From Thalassobius sp049116315 (GTDB lineage Bacteria > Pseudomonadota > Alphaproteobacteria > Rhodobacterales > Rhodobacteraceae): a DNA stretch of 64,000 nucleotides. How positions within the stretch are numbered: position 1 is the stretch's first letter; every line of letters starts with the position of its first letter. The translations under genes and the position numbers were made by a program. The notes beneath the pieces are model-generated. The model was given only the letters and a program-made list of their open reading frames with translations. It had not been told where the DNA came from and ran no database searches. This document shows, one piece after another, positions 36,491 through 44,702 of this stretch. Where the stretch lies: positions 37,190-101,189 of the forward strand of contig JAGDZD010000010.1 in assembly GCA_049116315.1 (NCBI GenBank), given 5' to 3'.

Positions 36491-36553
36491 CTCCGGCGGG
36501 AGTACTTTGGGCAAGATGAATAGGTCAGGCCCTTCATCTTGCCCCAAATACTC
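36491..36553. repeat. Inverted repeat of Rhodobacterales intergenic type
   Basis: GAGTACTTTGGGCAAGATGAA (36500-36520) and, inverted, the same 21-mer with two differences (36533-36553) flank 12 bases. It is preceded by CTCCGGCGGGAG (36491-36502). The right arm touches the rarA stop codon. I recall CTCCGGCGGGAGTATTT-like elements as frequent between genes of this order. Probably acts as a transcript-end stem-loop. Confidence 0.65.
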
Positions 36554-37868
36554 AATCTGCCCGTTGTCGTCGAAGCCTTTCGAAATATTCAAGGCGCTTT
36601 TTCAGGTCTCTTTCAAACCCGCGTTCAACGGGTTGATAGAAGCTGGGGCGCTCCATCGTTTCCGGGAAGTAGTTCTGGCCAGAGAAGCCATCCTCGGCGT
36701 TATGATCGTAGGCGTAGCCCTCACCATAGCCTTGCGCGGCCATTAATTTGGTAGGCGCGTTCAGAATATGTTTGGGTGGAGGTTCGCTGCCAGTCTTTTT
36801 GGCAGCGATGCGCGCCGCTTTATAGGCGGCGTAGCCTGCGTTGGTTTTGGGTGCCAGTGCCAGATAGATGACAGCTTGTGCCAAGGCCAGTTCGCCTTCG
36901 GGGCTGCCAAGGCGTTCGTAGGTTTCCCAGGCCTGTAGGCAAAATTGCAGCGCTTGCGGATCGGCCAGCGCGATATCTTCGACGGCCATACGTGCGAGCC
37001 GGCGCGCCAAATAGCGCGGATCCTCTCCGCCTTCGAGCATGCGCGCATACCAATAGAGGGCCGCATCGGGATCTGAACCGCGCACTGATTTATGCAATGC
37101 AGAGATCAGGTTATAGTGTTCGTCACCCGATTTGTCGTATTTGGCTGCCCGCTTCATCAGACGCTTGGACAGCTGATCCGACGTGAGCTCTGTGTCGGTT
37201 TTCCAAGCGGCAATCTGCTCAATCAGGTTCAGCAATGCTCGCCCGTCCCCATCGGCCATTTCGAGCAGAGCGCTGCGCGCAGAGGCGTCCAGTGGCAGGG
37301 ATTTTCCGATCTCTGTCTCAGCCCGCGTCGCGAGGTATTCCAGGTCTTGCGGGGACAATCGTTCGAGCACGAGGACTTGTGACCTGCTGAGCACCGCTGC
37401 GTTCAGCTCAAAGCTTGGGTTTTCGGTGGTGGCCCCGACCAACAGGATGGTGCCGTCCTCCATATGGGGCAGAAAGCTATCCTGTTGCGCTTTGTTAAAG
37501 CGATGAATTTCATCAACAAAAAGCAAGGTTCCGACACCATTTCCACGGCGCAGCTTGGCCGCTTCGAACACCTTTTTGAGGTCCGGCACACCAGAGAAGA
37601 TTGCGCTGATCTGTACAAAATGCAGATCGGTTTCATCCGCCAACAGCCGCGCAATTGTGGTTTTTCCAACCCCCGGCGGCCCCCAAAAAATCAGCGACGA
37701 CAGACTGCCAGAGTCAAGCATCACCCCAAGTGGGGCCTCTGGGCCAAGCACCTGCGATTGGCCGATCACGTCAGACAGGCTACGCGGGCGCAATCGGTCG
37801 GCCAGCGGGCGCGGTGCCGACGCGGCCTGTGGTGTCTCAGGCGAAGAGGTGTGAAACAGATCACTCAT
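36552..37868 (-). CDS. rarA: Replication-associated recombination protein A (AAA ATPase)
   Basis: A 438-residue clamp-loader-like AAA+ protein (RarA/MgsA/WRNIP1). Walker A GPPGVGKTT, Walker B LLFVDEIHRFNK, sensor 1 GATTENPSFE and the C-terminal tetramerisation region ending with the Y-x-P/N-Y-F-P segment QNYFPETMERPSFY. Acts at stalled replication forks. Only three bases separate it from degP. Confidence 0.95.
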   Translation of the reverse strand: MSDLFHTSSPETPQAASAPRPLADRLRPRSLSDVIGQSQVLGPEAPLGVMLDSGSLSSLIFWGPPGVGKTTIARLLADETDLHFVQISAIFSGVPDLKKVFEAAKLRRGNGVGTLLFVDEIHRFNKAQQDSFLPHMEDGTILLVGATTENPSFELNAAVLSRSQVLVLERLSPQDLEYLATRAETEIGKSLPLDASARSALLEMADGDGRALLNLIEQIAAWKTDTELTSDQLSKRLMKRAAKYDKSGDEHYNLISALHKSVRGSDPDAALYWYARMLEGGEDPRYLARRLARMAVEDIALADPQALQFCLQAWETYERLGSPEGELALAQAVIYLALAPKTNAGYAAYKAARIAAKKTGSEPPPKHILNAPTKLMAAQGYGEGYAYDHNAEDGFSGQNYFPETMERPSFYQPVERGFERDLKKRLEYFERLRRQRAD

Positions 37869-37871
37869 CGT

Positions 37872-39254
37872 TCAGAGCCTGAACCGGACAGCTTGTTGTT
37901 TCAACCCGCGCTGAAACAGCACCGTAAACGTACGGCTGCCGGTCTCAAAGGCATGGGCGACATCGCTTGGGCGCTGTATCATCGTATCGTTGATTTGAAC
38001 CAGCATATCCCCCGGCGCAAAGCCAAGCCGAGCGCCGGTTGATCCGGGCGCTTCAATCACCACCCCAGAGCCATTGAACGGCAAATCAAATTCAGTCATT
38101 ACCGCGGGGTTAATCTTGGAGACGACCATGCCCGCCAACACATCGTCTACGCCAAATGCGATGGTTTCGCGGTCGGGATAATCTGGCGCTGGGGCCATCA
38201 GAACGGTGACGTCACTTTGGGTGCCATCGCGAAACCGCGTGACCGCAACCTCTTGGCCAAGCCCCGCAACAGTCATTCGAAAAATCATTTCTGGCGGTGT
38301 ATTTACCGGTTGGTGGTCGATGGCCAGAACCACATCACCGGGCTGAATACCTGCAGCAAGAAACGGGCTTTGAGGATGCAGATCAGAGATCACAATACCT
38401 TCGGGGCGGTCCAATCCAAAACTTTCGGCAATGCCGCGATCCAATGCCTGTCCTGTCATGCCCGCCCAGGGGCGGGTGAGTGTGCCATGCCCCATCTGAG
38501 CTTGGTGCAGCACCTCGCCCACCAGATTCGCTGGAATCGCAAACCCAACCCCATTTGAGCCGCCAGATCGGGTCAAGATTGAGGTGTTCACCCCAATCAA
38601 TTGGCCATTCACATCAATCAACGCCCCGCCCGAGTTGCCGGGATTGATCGGCGCATCGGTTTGAAGGAAGTAGCCGCGCGCATTGCCTGTGGCCGTGCCC
38701 GAACGGGCCAGTCCGGACACAATCCCGCTTGAAACGGTTTGGCCAATTCCAAAGGGGTTGCCGATCGCCAAGACCAGCTCTCCGACCTCGATTTCATCGC
38801 TGTTTCGAAGTGTCAAAACTGGCATGTCTTGGACGCCTTCGATCTTGAGAATGGCAAGATCACTCTCTTCGTCCGCCAACAGGACACGCGCGTCAAACTC
38901 GCGGCGGTCATTCAACACCACCCGGATATCTGTCGCGCCGCCAACCACATGAAAGTTCGACACAATATAGCCGTCGCTTGTCAAAATTACCCCAGAGCCC
39001 AAAGAGTTCTGCACCGTGGGGCGGCTTGCACCAAAATCGCGAAACAGGTCTTTGAAAAACGGGTCATTTTGGAACGGGCTGTGGCGTTCTTGGACAACGC
39101 GTTTCGCGTAGATGTTCACCACCGCGGGCGCAGCTTGTTTGACCAGAGGCGCAAAGCCCAATTGGATTTCCAGCTGGTGTTGCGGCACCCGCGTATCGGC
39201 AACAACCGGGGTAACCAAGACAGTCAGTATCAACGTGGCAAAGATGCGAAACAT
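37872..39254 (-). CDS. Periplasmic Do/DegP-like serine protease
   Basis: A 460-residue HtrA protease with signal peptide (cleavage near VVAD, residue 20), trypsin-like domain and two PDZ domains (about 255-350 and 370-455). Catalytic triad His 102 (SNFHVV), Asp 132 (EESDLAIL) and Ser 208 (GNSGGAL). Degrades misfolded envelope proteins. First gene of the run toward rarA, crcB and ATP12. Confidence 0.94.
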   Translation of the reverse strand: MFRIFATLILTVLVTPVVADTRVPQHQLEIQLGFAPLVKQAAPAVVNIYAKRVVQERHSPFQNDPFFKDLFRDFGASRPTVQNSLGSGVILTSDGYIVSNFHVVGGATDIRVVLNDRREFDARVLLADEESDLAILKIEGVQDMPVLTLRNSDEIEVGELVLAIGNPFGIGQTVSSGIVSGLARSGTATGNARGYFLQTDAPINPGNSGGALIDVNGQLIGVNTSILTRSGGSNGVGFAIPANLVGEVLHQAQMGHGTLTRPWAGMTGQALDRGIAESFGLDRPEGIVISDLHPQSPFLAAGIQPGDVVLAIDHQPVNTPPEMIFRMTVAGLGQEVAVTRFRDGTQSDVTVLMAPAPDYPDRETIAFGVDDVLAGMVVSKINPAVMTEFDLPFNGSGVVIEAPGSTGARLGFAPGDMLVQINDTMIQRPSDVAHAFETGSRTFTVLFQRGLKQQAVRFRL

Positions 39255-39325
39255 GGGACCTCCGAGGCGATGTTCCCTCAGATATGCGAGGCACGGGCCG
39301 CAATTGCAAGCGCAGTGGTCAGAAA

Positions 39326-39351
39326 CCTGCGCGCCCCGTAAGGCGCGCAGG
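39326..39351 (-). terminator. Terminator after DAHP synthase
   Basis: On the minus strand CCTGCGCGCC and GGCGCGCAGG form a ten-pair stem followed by TTTCT, 11 bases past the stop codon. Confidence 0.75.
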
Positions 39352-39361
39352 CGAAGCGGTC

Positions 39362-40432
39362 TTACCCAGCCAATCGTGCGGGCAACAGACGACGGGCCGA
39401 AACGGCCTGCGCCAAACCGTGCAATGCGGTCACGGTGTCATCCCAACCGATGCAGCCATCGGTTACAGATTGACCATAGACCAAAGGTTTGTTGTTAAGA
39501 TCCTGACGCCCCTCCACCAAGTGGCTTTCGATCATCACACCCGTGATGCGGGTTTCACCTGCGTGCAACTGGGTGCTGAGATCGGCCAGGACAATCGGTT
39601 GTTTTTGTGGATCTTTATGGCTGTTGGCGTGGCTTGCATCGATCATCACCTGAGGGCGAATACCGTCACGTTCAGCGATCCGGCAAGCCGCATTGACCGA
39701 GTTGGCGTCAAAGTTAGGCTCAACACCGCCACGCAAGATCACATGGCAATCGGGATTGCCTTTGGTCGCTGCAATCGCCGCGCGTCCGTTTTTACCCAAA
39801 GCCATGAAATGGTGCGACCGCGCTGCGGATCGTGTGGCGTCAACGGCAATCTGAACGTTGCCCCGCGTACCGTTCTTGAACCCAACTGGGCAGGACAGGC
39901 CCGATGCCATCTCGCGGTGGATTTGGCTTTCTGTGGTCCGCGCCCCAATGGCCGCCCAGGCCACCAGATCAGAAATGTACTGCGGCACAGCGGTGTCCAA
40001 GAATTCGGTTCCAACTGGCAGGCCAAGCGCGTTCACGTCCAGCAACAGCTTGCGAGCGACTTCGAGACCGTCATTGATTCTGTAGCTGTCGTCCAAACCG
40101 GGGTCATTGATCAAACCTTTCCAGCCACCAATTGTGCGCGGTTTTTCAAAGTACACCCGCATGACAATTTCCAACTGATCCGACAATGCGTCGCGCAGTG
40201 GCTTGAGGCGATTGGCGTATTCCATCGCCGCCTCTGGGTCGTGGATCGAACACGGCCCCACGACCACAATCAAACGATCATCTGCACCATGCAGGATCTT
40301 TTGAATGTTGGCGCGGCTGTCCAGTACGGTCTGCGCTGCATCATCAGTGACCGGCAGTTTTCCGGCCAGTTCATCAGGAGAGATCAATTCCTGCATTCCA
40401 CGAATACGCAGGTCTTCGGTTTGGGCTGTCAT
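39362..40432 (-). CDS. 3-deoxy-7-phosphoheptulonate (DAHP) synthase, class I
   Basis: A 356-residue enzyme that condenses phosphoenolpyruvate with erythrose 4-phosphate, the entry step of aromatic amino acid synthesis. Motifs GPCSIHD, LINDPGLDDSY, GTEFLD, KNGTRG and DASHANSHKD identify the AroF/AroG/AroH type, which are feedback inhibited by an aromatic amino acid. It stands alone between terminators. Its 5' leader encodes a Trp/Phe/Tyr-rich peptide and an attenuator, so expression probably follows supply of charged aromatic tRNAs. Isoform letter cannot be assigned. Confidence 0.95.
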   Translation of the reverse strand: MTAQTEDLRIRGMQELISPDELAGKLPVTDDAAQTVLDSRANIQKILHGADDRLIVVVGPCSIHDPEAAMEYANRLKPLRDALSDQLEIVMRVYFEKPRTIGGWKGLINDPGLDDSYRINDGLEVARKLLLDVNALGLPVGTEFLDTAVPQYISDLVAWAAIGARTTESQIHREMASGLSCPVGFKNGTRGNVQIAVDATRSAARSHHFMALGKNGRAAIAATKGNPDCHVILRGGVEPNFDANSVNAACRIAERDGIRPQVMIDASHANSHKDPQKQPIVLADLSTQLHAGETRITGVMIESHLVEGRQDLNNKPLVYGQSVTDGCIGWDDTVTALHGLAQAVSARRLLPARLAG

Positions 40433-40465
40433 CGTTTCGGCTTTCTCTTAAGCCCCGGCGGATAC

Positions 40466-40490
40466 AAAAAAACCGCCTGCTGGGGCGGTT
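40466..40490 (-). terminator. Attenuator terminator in the DAHP synthase leader
   Basis: On the minus strand AACCGCC (40484-40490) pairs with GGCGGTT (40471-40477) around six bases and runs into seven T. The same AACCGCC arm can instead pair with GGCGGT (40544-40549) inside the leader ORF, which would be the antiterminator. Confidence 0.85.
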
Positions 40491-40521
40491 GGTATTGGTA
40501 TCTGCTTTTTTCTGAATTCTC

Positions 40522-40602
40522 TCAGAACGCGTTGACCCCTCCGACCGCCATGTGGCTCGGATAAAAATAAAACCAGACTGTGGCGTAGGCTTGGGTCATC
40601 AT
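40522..40602 (-). CDS. Aromatic leader peptide of the DAHP synthase gene
   Basis: A 26-codon ORF, too short for usual gene calling: MMTQAYATV, then W-F-Y-F-Y (residues 10-14, codons at 40561-40575), then PSHMAVGGVNAF and TGA. Three amino acids in five consecutive codons are the end products of the pathway started by the downstream enzyme. No ribosome site is visible; a promoter whose start point would fall at the first ATG suggests a leaderless message, as I recall for trpL of Sinorhizobium. The terminator hairpin follows 31 bases after the stop. Function as stalling peptide is inferred but the arrangement is textbook. Confidence 0.85.
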   Translation of the reverse strand: MMTQAYATVWFYFYPSHMAVGGVNAF

Positions 40603-40609
40603 GGCGAGG

Positions 40610-40638
40610 ACGCTAGTTGAGATTCGCAAAGCTGTCAC
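40610..40638 (-). promoter_or_regulatory. Candidate promoter of the DAHP synthase leader
   Basis: On the minus strand GTGACA (40633-40638), 17 bp and TAGCGT (40610-40615). Transcription would start at about 40602-40603, the first base of the leader ATG. Confidence 0.5.
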
Positions 40639-40661
40639 GCGGAAAAACCCACGCGACAGCT
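40630..40661 (-). terminator. Stem-loop after the XRE regulator gene
   Basis: AGCTGTC-GCG and CGCG-T-GACAGCT pair with one bulge around GGGTTTTT-type loop, then TTTG. It ends the XRE gene transcript; its distal arm overlaps the -35 box of the leader promoter. Confidence 0.55.
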
Positions 40662-40693
40662 AAGGCACTGTTTTCAAAATGAAGTTAAGGCAT

Positions 40694-41494
40694 TCATGGC
40701 TGCTTTTGAGCCAAAAACCAGCTGCGACTGCTTTGATCTGCGGGCAAAAGTGTCTCAATTCGGATGTCATCCAGCGTCGCATCTGCGCTCATGCCGATGG
40801 TCGCGATCATCGAAAACATCGTCAAAATTTGCCCCTCAACTTCGAACTTGATGGTCAAAAGCGGCTCGGGATGACTGTCCGCTGGCGCCGAAACCGCCTC
40901 GGAAACACCGGGTAAATTTAACAGCTCTTCGAATAGGTTTTTTGCCTCTTGGTCGTTCGGGCGGCGCGCGGTTTCCATCGCCAATAGGCGCATCAATCCA
41001 CGTGCCACATCACTCCAATTTTGGATCGTGTCCCGCGGCGCGCCAGGTTTCAACAAAGCGCGCACCATATTGGGATCGCCGTCACTGCCTAGTTTGGCAA
41101 AGAACTGAGCCGCCTCTGCATTGGCATTTTTGAGCGTCCAGATCCGATCAACTGCAATCGCCGGAAAGGGCGCGTGGCCAGTCAAAATGTGGTCAATCGA
41201 TGCCATCACAGCCTTGCGGGTTTCGCCGCCCCAGCGCGCATCGGTAGATCGCGCCGCAAAACCAGCTGCCACCAACATGGTGTCAATCTCGGCCGCGGGC
41301 ATGTCCAACGCTTCGCCAAGCTGTGCGATCGCGGCCCGGCTGGGCTTAGACCGCCCAGTTTCCAGAAAGCTGAGGTGGCGCTGCGAGAGATTCGCTTCGA
41401 GGGCGAGATCCAGCTGGCTGAGCCGCCGCCGCGTCCGCCACGTTTTTAGGATTCCAGAAAAGCCGGTCGGGTTTGGTAAGGTCGATGTTGTCAT
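40694..41494 (-). CDS. XRE-family regulator with MmyB-type ligand-binding domain
   Basis: A 266-residue protein: Cro/CI helix-turn-helix (about 20-75, SQLDLALEANLSQRHLSFLETGRS) and a PAS-like MmyB domain (about 105-260). Regulators of this kind usually control a divergent neighbour. The intergenic palindrome at 41528-41544 and the divergent SRPBCC gene fit that pattern. Ligand unknown; fatty acids are bound by some relatives. Confidence 0.88.
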   Translation of the reverse strand: MTTSTLPNPTGFSGILKTWRTRRRLSQLDLALEANLSQRHLSFLETGRSKPSRAAIAQLGEALDMPAAEIDTMLVAAGFAARSTDARWGGETRKAVMASIDHILTGHAPFPAIAVDRIWTLKNANAEAAQFFAKLGSDGDPNMVRALLKPGAPRDTIQNWSDVARGLMRLLAMETARRPNDQEAKNLFEELLNLPGVSEAVSAPADSHPEPLLTIKFEVEGQILTMFSMIATIGMSADATLDDIRIETLLPADQSSRSWFLAQKQP

Positions 41495-41527
41495 GCTTCA
41501 ATGTCCCCCATGCTCTTACAGAAGTCT

Positions 41528-41544
41528 ATTACCCTCAAGGTAAT
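41528..41544. promoter_or_regulatory. Palindromic operator between XRE and SRPBCC genes
   Basis: ATTACC-CTCAA-GGTAAT, a 6-5-6 palindrome centred between the divergent genes. Likely bound by the XRE/MmyB regulator. Confidence 0.65.
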
Positions 41545-41601
41545 TGAGATCATTCAGCGTTCCGGAGGATAACGCGGCAAATGAAAATGAAAGGAAGTCA
41601 G

Positions 41602-42513
41602 ATGTCTTCGAAAACCTTGGTGAAGACCGCACTGTCATTGAACGCCGCCTTCTCTGGCCTCAGCGGGCTGGCTCTGTTGATCTTGGCGCCCACCTTTGCC
41701 GCCTTGTTGTTCACCGACGTATTGGCATGGGCCCCAGTTGTATTGCGCTTGGTGGGGGCAGGATTGCTGATGTTTGCCGCAGTGTTGGTGCTGATGGCTC
41801 TGTCAGTTGGCACAACGCGGTTGCATGTGAACTTGGTCGTGCTTGCAGATCTGGGTTGGGTCGCCGGAACCGCCGCAGGCCTAGCTCTTTTCTCTAGCTT
41901 CATCAGCGCAACAGGGACCGTCCTTCTTGTGCTGGTCGCAGCAGTGGTGGGCACATTTGCCATTCTTCAACTTATCGGGGCCAAAACACTGACCCCCAGC
42001 TTGGCGCGTGTCACCTATCATCAAGCGGACGGCGTTTTGACAGCCATTGTCACCCGCCCCGTTCAAGCCTCATCAGAGGTTGTCTGGTCCGTAATGACGG
42101 ATCACCCGGGTTATGCCGATGTTGCCAGCAACCTAAGCCGTGTCGAGGTGGTCTCTGGGGACGGCGAAGGCATGCAGCGCCGCTGCTATGCGAACAACGG
42201 TGATTCTTGGGGGGAAACCTGCCATTTGATGCAAGAGGGTCATAAGTTTGGCTTTACCGTTCACACGGATGCAGCGGATTACCCCTACCCGATTGCAGAG
42301 CTTCAGGGCCTTTGGGCGGTTGAGCCCATTGGCAAACACGCCGAGTTTCGTATCGAATTGAAGGCACGCCCCAAGGGCAATGCAATTCTGCGCGCATTGT
42401 TCCCAATCATGGCCCGTCCAAGCATCTCTACGACGCTGACCGCGCTGGCCGATGCATGGGCCGACCGGATGGAGACCGAAGCACAACACGCCCGAGTTTC
42501 ACTCGCGTCCTAG
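41602..42513 (+). CDS. Membrane protein with C-terminal SRPBCC (polyketide cyclase-like) domain
   Basis: A 303-residue protein from the ATG at 41602, behind AAAGGAAG. Residues 1-130 form four membrane helices of a DoxX- or DUF-like type; residues 140-300 match the START/SRPBCC fold (RPVQASSEVVWSVMTDHPGYADVASNLSRVEV, seen around VWSVMTDHPGYADV). The fold binds hydrophobic ligands. Fusion of the two is unusual. Divergent from, and probably controlled by, the XRE/MmyB gene. Confidence 0.8.
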   Translation: MSSKTLVKTALSLNAAFSGLSGLALLILAPTFAALLFTDVLAWAPVVLRLVGAGLLMFAAVLVLMALSVGTTRLHVNLVVLADLGWVAGTAAGLALFSSFISATGTVLLVLVAAVVGTFAILQLIGAKTLTPSLARVTYHQADGVLTAIVTRPVQASSEVVWSVMTDHPGYADVASNLSRVEVVSGDGEGMQRRCYANNGDSWGETCHLMQEGHKFGFTVHTDAADYPYPIAELQGLWAVEPIGKHAEFRIELKARPKGNAILRALFPIMARPSISTTLTALADAWADRMETEAQHARVSLAS

Positions 42514-42547
42514 ATCAGCCGCCACTCAACGGTCTGCTCCAAAAGAA

Positions 42548-42578
42548 AAGCCTCCCACCTGTAAACAGGGGGAGGCTT
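42548..42578 (-). terminator. Terminator of the alpha operon after rplQ
   Basis: AAGCCTCCC-CCTG and CAGG-TGGGAGGCTT pair (one bulge) and on the minus strand run into TTTTCTTTT. It also serves the convergent SRPBCC gene. Confidence 0.85.
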
Positions 42579-42602
42579 CATCAGTTCTAACGAACCAAAT
42601 GC

Positions 42603-43019
42603 TTATTCTGCGGCTTCTTCAGCTGCAACGCGGGCTTTATCGCCAGCGCCTTTGGCGTCTACGTCACGATCAACGAATTCGATGATCGCCATAGGTGCCA
42701 TGTCGCCATAACGGAAGCCGGCTTTCATGATGCGTACATAGCCGCCTTGACGGTCTTTGTAGCGTGGGCCCAGAACTTCGAACAGTTTCGCAACATAGGC
42801 GTCCTGCTTCAGCTGTGCGTTGGCCTGACGGCGCGCGTGCAAATCACCGCGTTTGCCCAGAGTGATCAGCTTTTCGATGATCGGGCGCAGTTCTTTGGCT
42901 TTTGGCAGGGTTGTTTTGATCTGTTCGTGCTCGATCAAAGAACCCGCCATGTTGGCCCAAAGGGCTTTGCGGTGTTCATGAGTACGATTCAGGCGGCGGT
43001 AACCACGAGCGTGACGCAT
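42603..43019 (-). CDS. rplQ: 50S ribosomal protein L17
   Basis: A 138-residue basic protein (MRHARGYRRLNRTHEHRKAL) that lies near the peptide exit tunnel. Last gene of the S10-spc-alpha series, separated from rpoA by 147 bp containing hairpins. Confidence 0.98.
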   Translation of the reverse strand: MRHARGYRRLNRTHEHRKALWANMAGSLIEHEQIKTTLPKAKELRPIIEKLITLGKRGDLHARRQANAQLKQDAYVAKLFEVLGPRYKDRQGGYVRIMKAGFRYGDMAPMAIIEFVDRDVDAKGAGDKARVAAEEAAE

Positions 43020-43130
43020 TGTCTATCTCCTAAGTCTTGCGTTTTACTTTGTCAGGTCAGTGATGCGTGTCACCAACTCTCCTTGGGGCATGTGCCCATA
43101 TAGTCCCCGGCATTCCGGGCATTTGTGACT

Positions 43131-43153
43131 GAGGCGGCGTCTTACGCCGCCTC
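43131..43153. other. Perfect stem-loop between rpoA and rplQ
   Basis: GAGGCGGCGT-CTT-ACGCCGCCTC, ten perfect pairs, 14 bases after the rpoA stop. No T tract follows on the minus strand, so an mRNA processing or stability role is more likely than termination. Confidence 0.6.
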
Positions 43154-43166
43154 AAAATCCGTTAGA

Positions 43167-44183
43167 TCAAAAAGCGTCTTCGAACTTTTTGGCCAGATCT
43201 TCGATGTTGTCTGGTGGCCAGTCCTCAACGTCCATGCCGAGGTGCAGACCCATGCCGGACAGAACTTCTTTGATCTCGTTCAACGACTTACGACCAAAGT
43301 TTGGCGTACGCAGCATTTCAGCTTCGGTTTTCTGGATCAGATCGCCGATGTAAACGATGTTGTCGTTCTTGAGGCAGTTTGCCGAACGTACAGACAGTTC
43401 CAGCTCGTCCACTTTCTTCAGCAGAAGTGGGTTGAACTCGAGACCATCATCTTCGTCCTGACGACCAGCCGCTTCAGGCTCATCGAAGTTCACGAAGATC
43501 GACAGCTGGTCCTGCAGGATGCGCGCCGCATAGGCGATGGCATCTTCAGGGGTCAGCGAGCCGTCAGTTTCGACTTTCATCGTCAGTTTGTCATAGTCGA
43601 GAACCTGACCTTCACGGGTCGGCTGCACGTCGTATGAAACTTTCTTAACTGGCGAGTAGATGGCATCGATTGGGATCAAGCCAATTGGTGCATCTTCTGG
43701 TTTGTTACGGTCCGCAGGGACGTAGCCTTTGCCAGTGTTGACAGTCAGCTCCATGTAAAGATCCGCGCCGTCATCCAAGTGACAGATCACGTGCTCTTTG
43801 TTCAGGATCTCAATGCCAGCGCTGTCACTGATGTCACCAGCGGTAACAATCGCAGGGCCTTTGGCGTTGATCGACAGACGCTTAGGTCCTTCAACTTCCA
43901 TACGCAGAGACACGCCTTTGAGGTTCAAGACCACATCGGTTACGTCTTCACGTACACCAGCAACGCTGGAGAATTCGTGCAGAACATTGTCGATTTGAAC
44001 ACTGGTGATGGCCGCGCCTTGCAGCGAGCTCATCAGGACGCGACGCAGCGCGTTGCCCAATGTAAGACCAAAACCACGCTCCAGCGGCTCAGCAACCAAG
44101 GTTGCCTGACGTGTTGGATCGTTGCCTGGTTTGACGTCAAGCTGAGTCGGCTTGATCAATTCTGCCCAATTTTTGTGGATCAT
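43167..44183 (-). CDS. rpoA: DNA-directed RNA polymerase alpha subunit
   Basis: A 338-residue subunit from the ATG at 44183 (MIHKNWAELIKPTQ), behind GGAGGGACGT. N-terminal assembly domain with LGNALRRVLMSSL, C-terminal domain with RSANCLKNDNIVYIGDL and GRKSLNEIKEVL for UP-element and activator contact. Preceded by a strong stem-loop after rpsK. Confidence 0.98.
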   Translation of the reverse strand: MIHKNWAELIKPTQLDVKPGNDPTRQATLVAEPLERGFGLTLGNALRRVLMSSLQGAAITSVQIDNVLHEFSSVAGVREDVTDVVLNLKGVSLRMEVEGPKRLSINAKGPAIVTAGDISDSAGIEILNKEHVICHLDDGADLYMELTVNTGKGYVPADRNKPEDAPIGLIPIDAIYSPVKKVSYDVQPTREGQVLDYDKLTMKVETDGSLTPEDAIAYAARILQDQLSIFVNFDEPEAAGRQDEDDGLEFNPLLLKKVDELELSVRSANCLKNDNIVYIGDLIQKTEAEMLRTPNFGRKSLNEIKEVLSGMGLHLGMDVEDWPPDNIEDLAKKFEDAF

Positions 44184-44252
44184 ACGTCCCTCCATTCTTG
44201 TCTTATCCTTATGTCCAGAAGGACAAGACGCCCGAGGTTTCAAAATGACAAA

Positions 44253-44280
44253 CTGGGGCTGTGCAAACGCACAGCCCCAG
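44253..44280 (-). terminator. Stem-loop between rpsK and rpoA
   Basis: CTGGGGCTGTGC and GCACAGCCCCAG form a perfect 12-bp stem with loop GTTT on the minus strand, followed by TTTGTCATTTT. Looks like a partial terminator inside the alpha operon. Confidence 0.7.
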
Positions 44281-44294
44281 CGGAATATACTGGA

Positions 44295-44687
44295 TTAGAC
44301 CCGGCGACGTTTCGGCGGGCGGCAACCGTTGTGTGCGATTGGGGTAACATCACGGATCGATGTGATGTTGAAGCCGATCGCAGCCAAGGCGCGCAGTGCA
44401 GATTCACGACCCGAACCTGGGCCCTGCACTTCTACTTCCAAAGTTTTTACACCGTGGTCCTGCGCTTTTTTGCCTGCATCTTCTGCAGCCATCTGAGCAG
44501 CATAAGGAGTCGACTTACGCGATCCTTTGAAACCCATGGTGCCAGCAGACGACCAAGAAATGGCGTTGCCCTGCACGTCAGAGATCAGGATTTTGGTGTT
44601 GTTGAAGCTGGAGTTCACATGTGCGACGCCAGATGCGATGTTCTTAGAGACCTTCTTTTTGGTCCCACGACGGGTATCACGTGCCAT
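44295..44687 (-). CDS. rpsK: 30S ribosomal protein S11
   Basis: A 130-residue platform protein; GRESALRALAAIGFNITSI and the closing PPKRRRV are diagnostic. 15 bp after rpsM. Confidence 0.98.
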   Translation of the reverse strand: MARDTRRGTKKKVSKNIASGVAHVNSSFNNTKILISDVQGNAISWSSAGTMGFKGSRKSTPYAAQMAAEDAGKKAQDHGVKTLEVEVQGPGSGRESALRALAAIGFNITSIRDVTPIAHNGCRPPKRRRV

Positions 44688-44702
44688 TGGTGCGTATCTC
44701 CC

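Noticed and set aside
36401..36592. N-terminal extension of CrcB
   Set aside because: The extra 64 residues come from the intergenic repeat and the end of rarA; CrcB proteins are about 125 residues.
39284..40564. 426-codon plus-strand open frame opposite DAHP synthase
   Set aside because: Antisense shadow of the enzyme gene and its leader; no family features.
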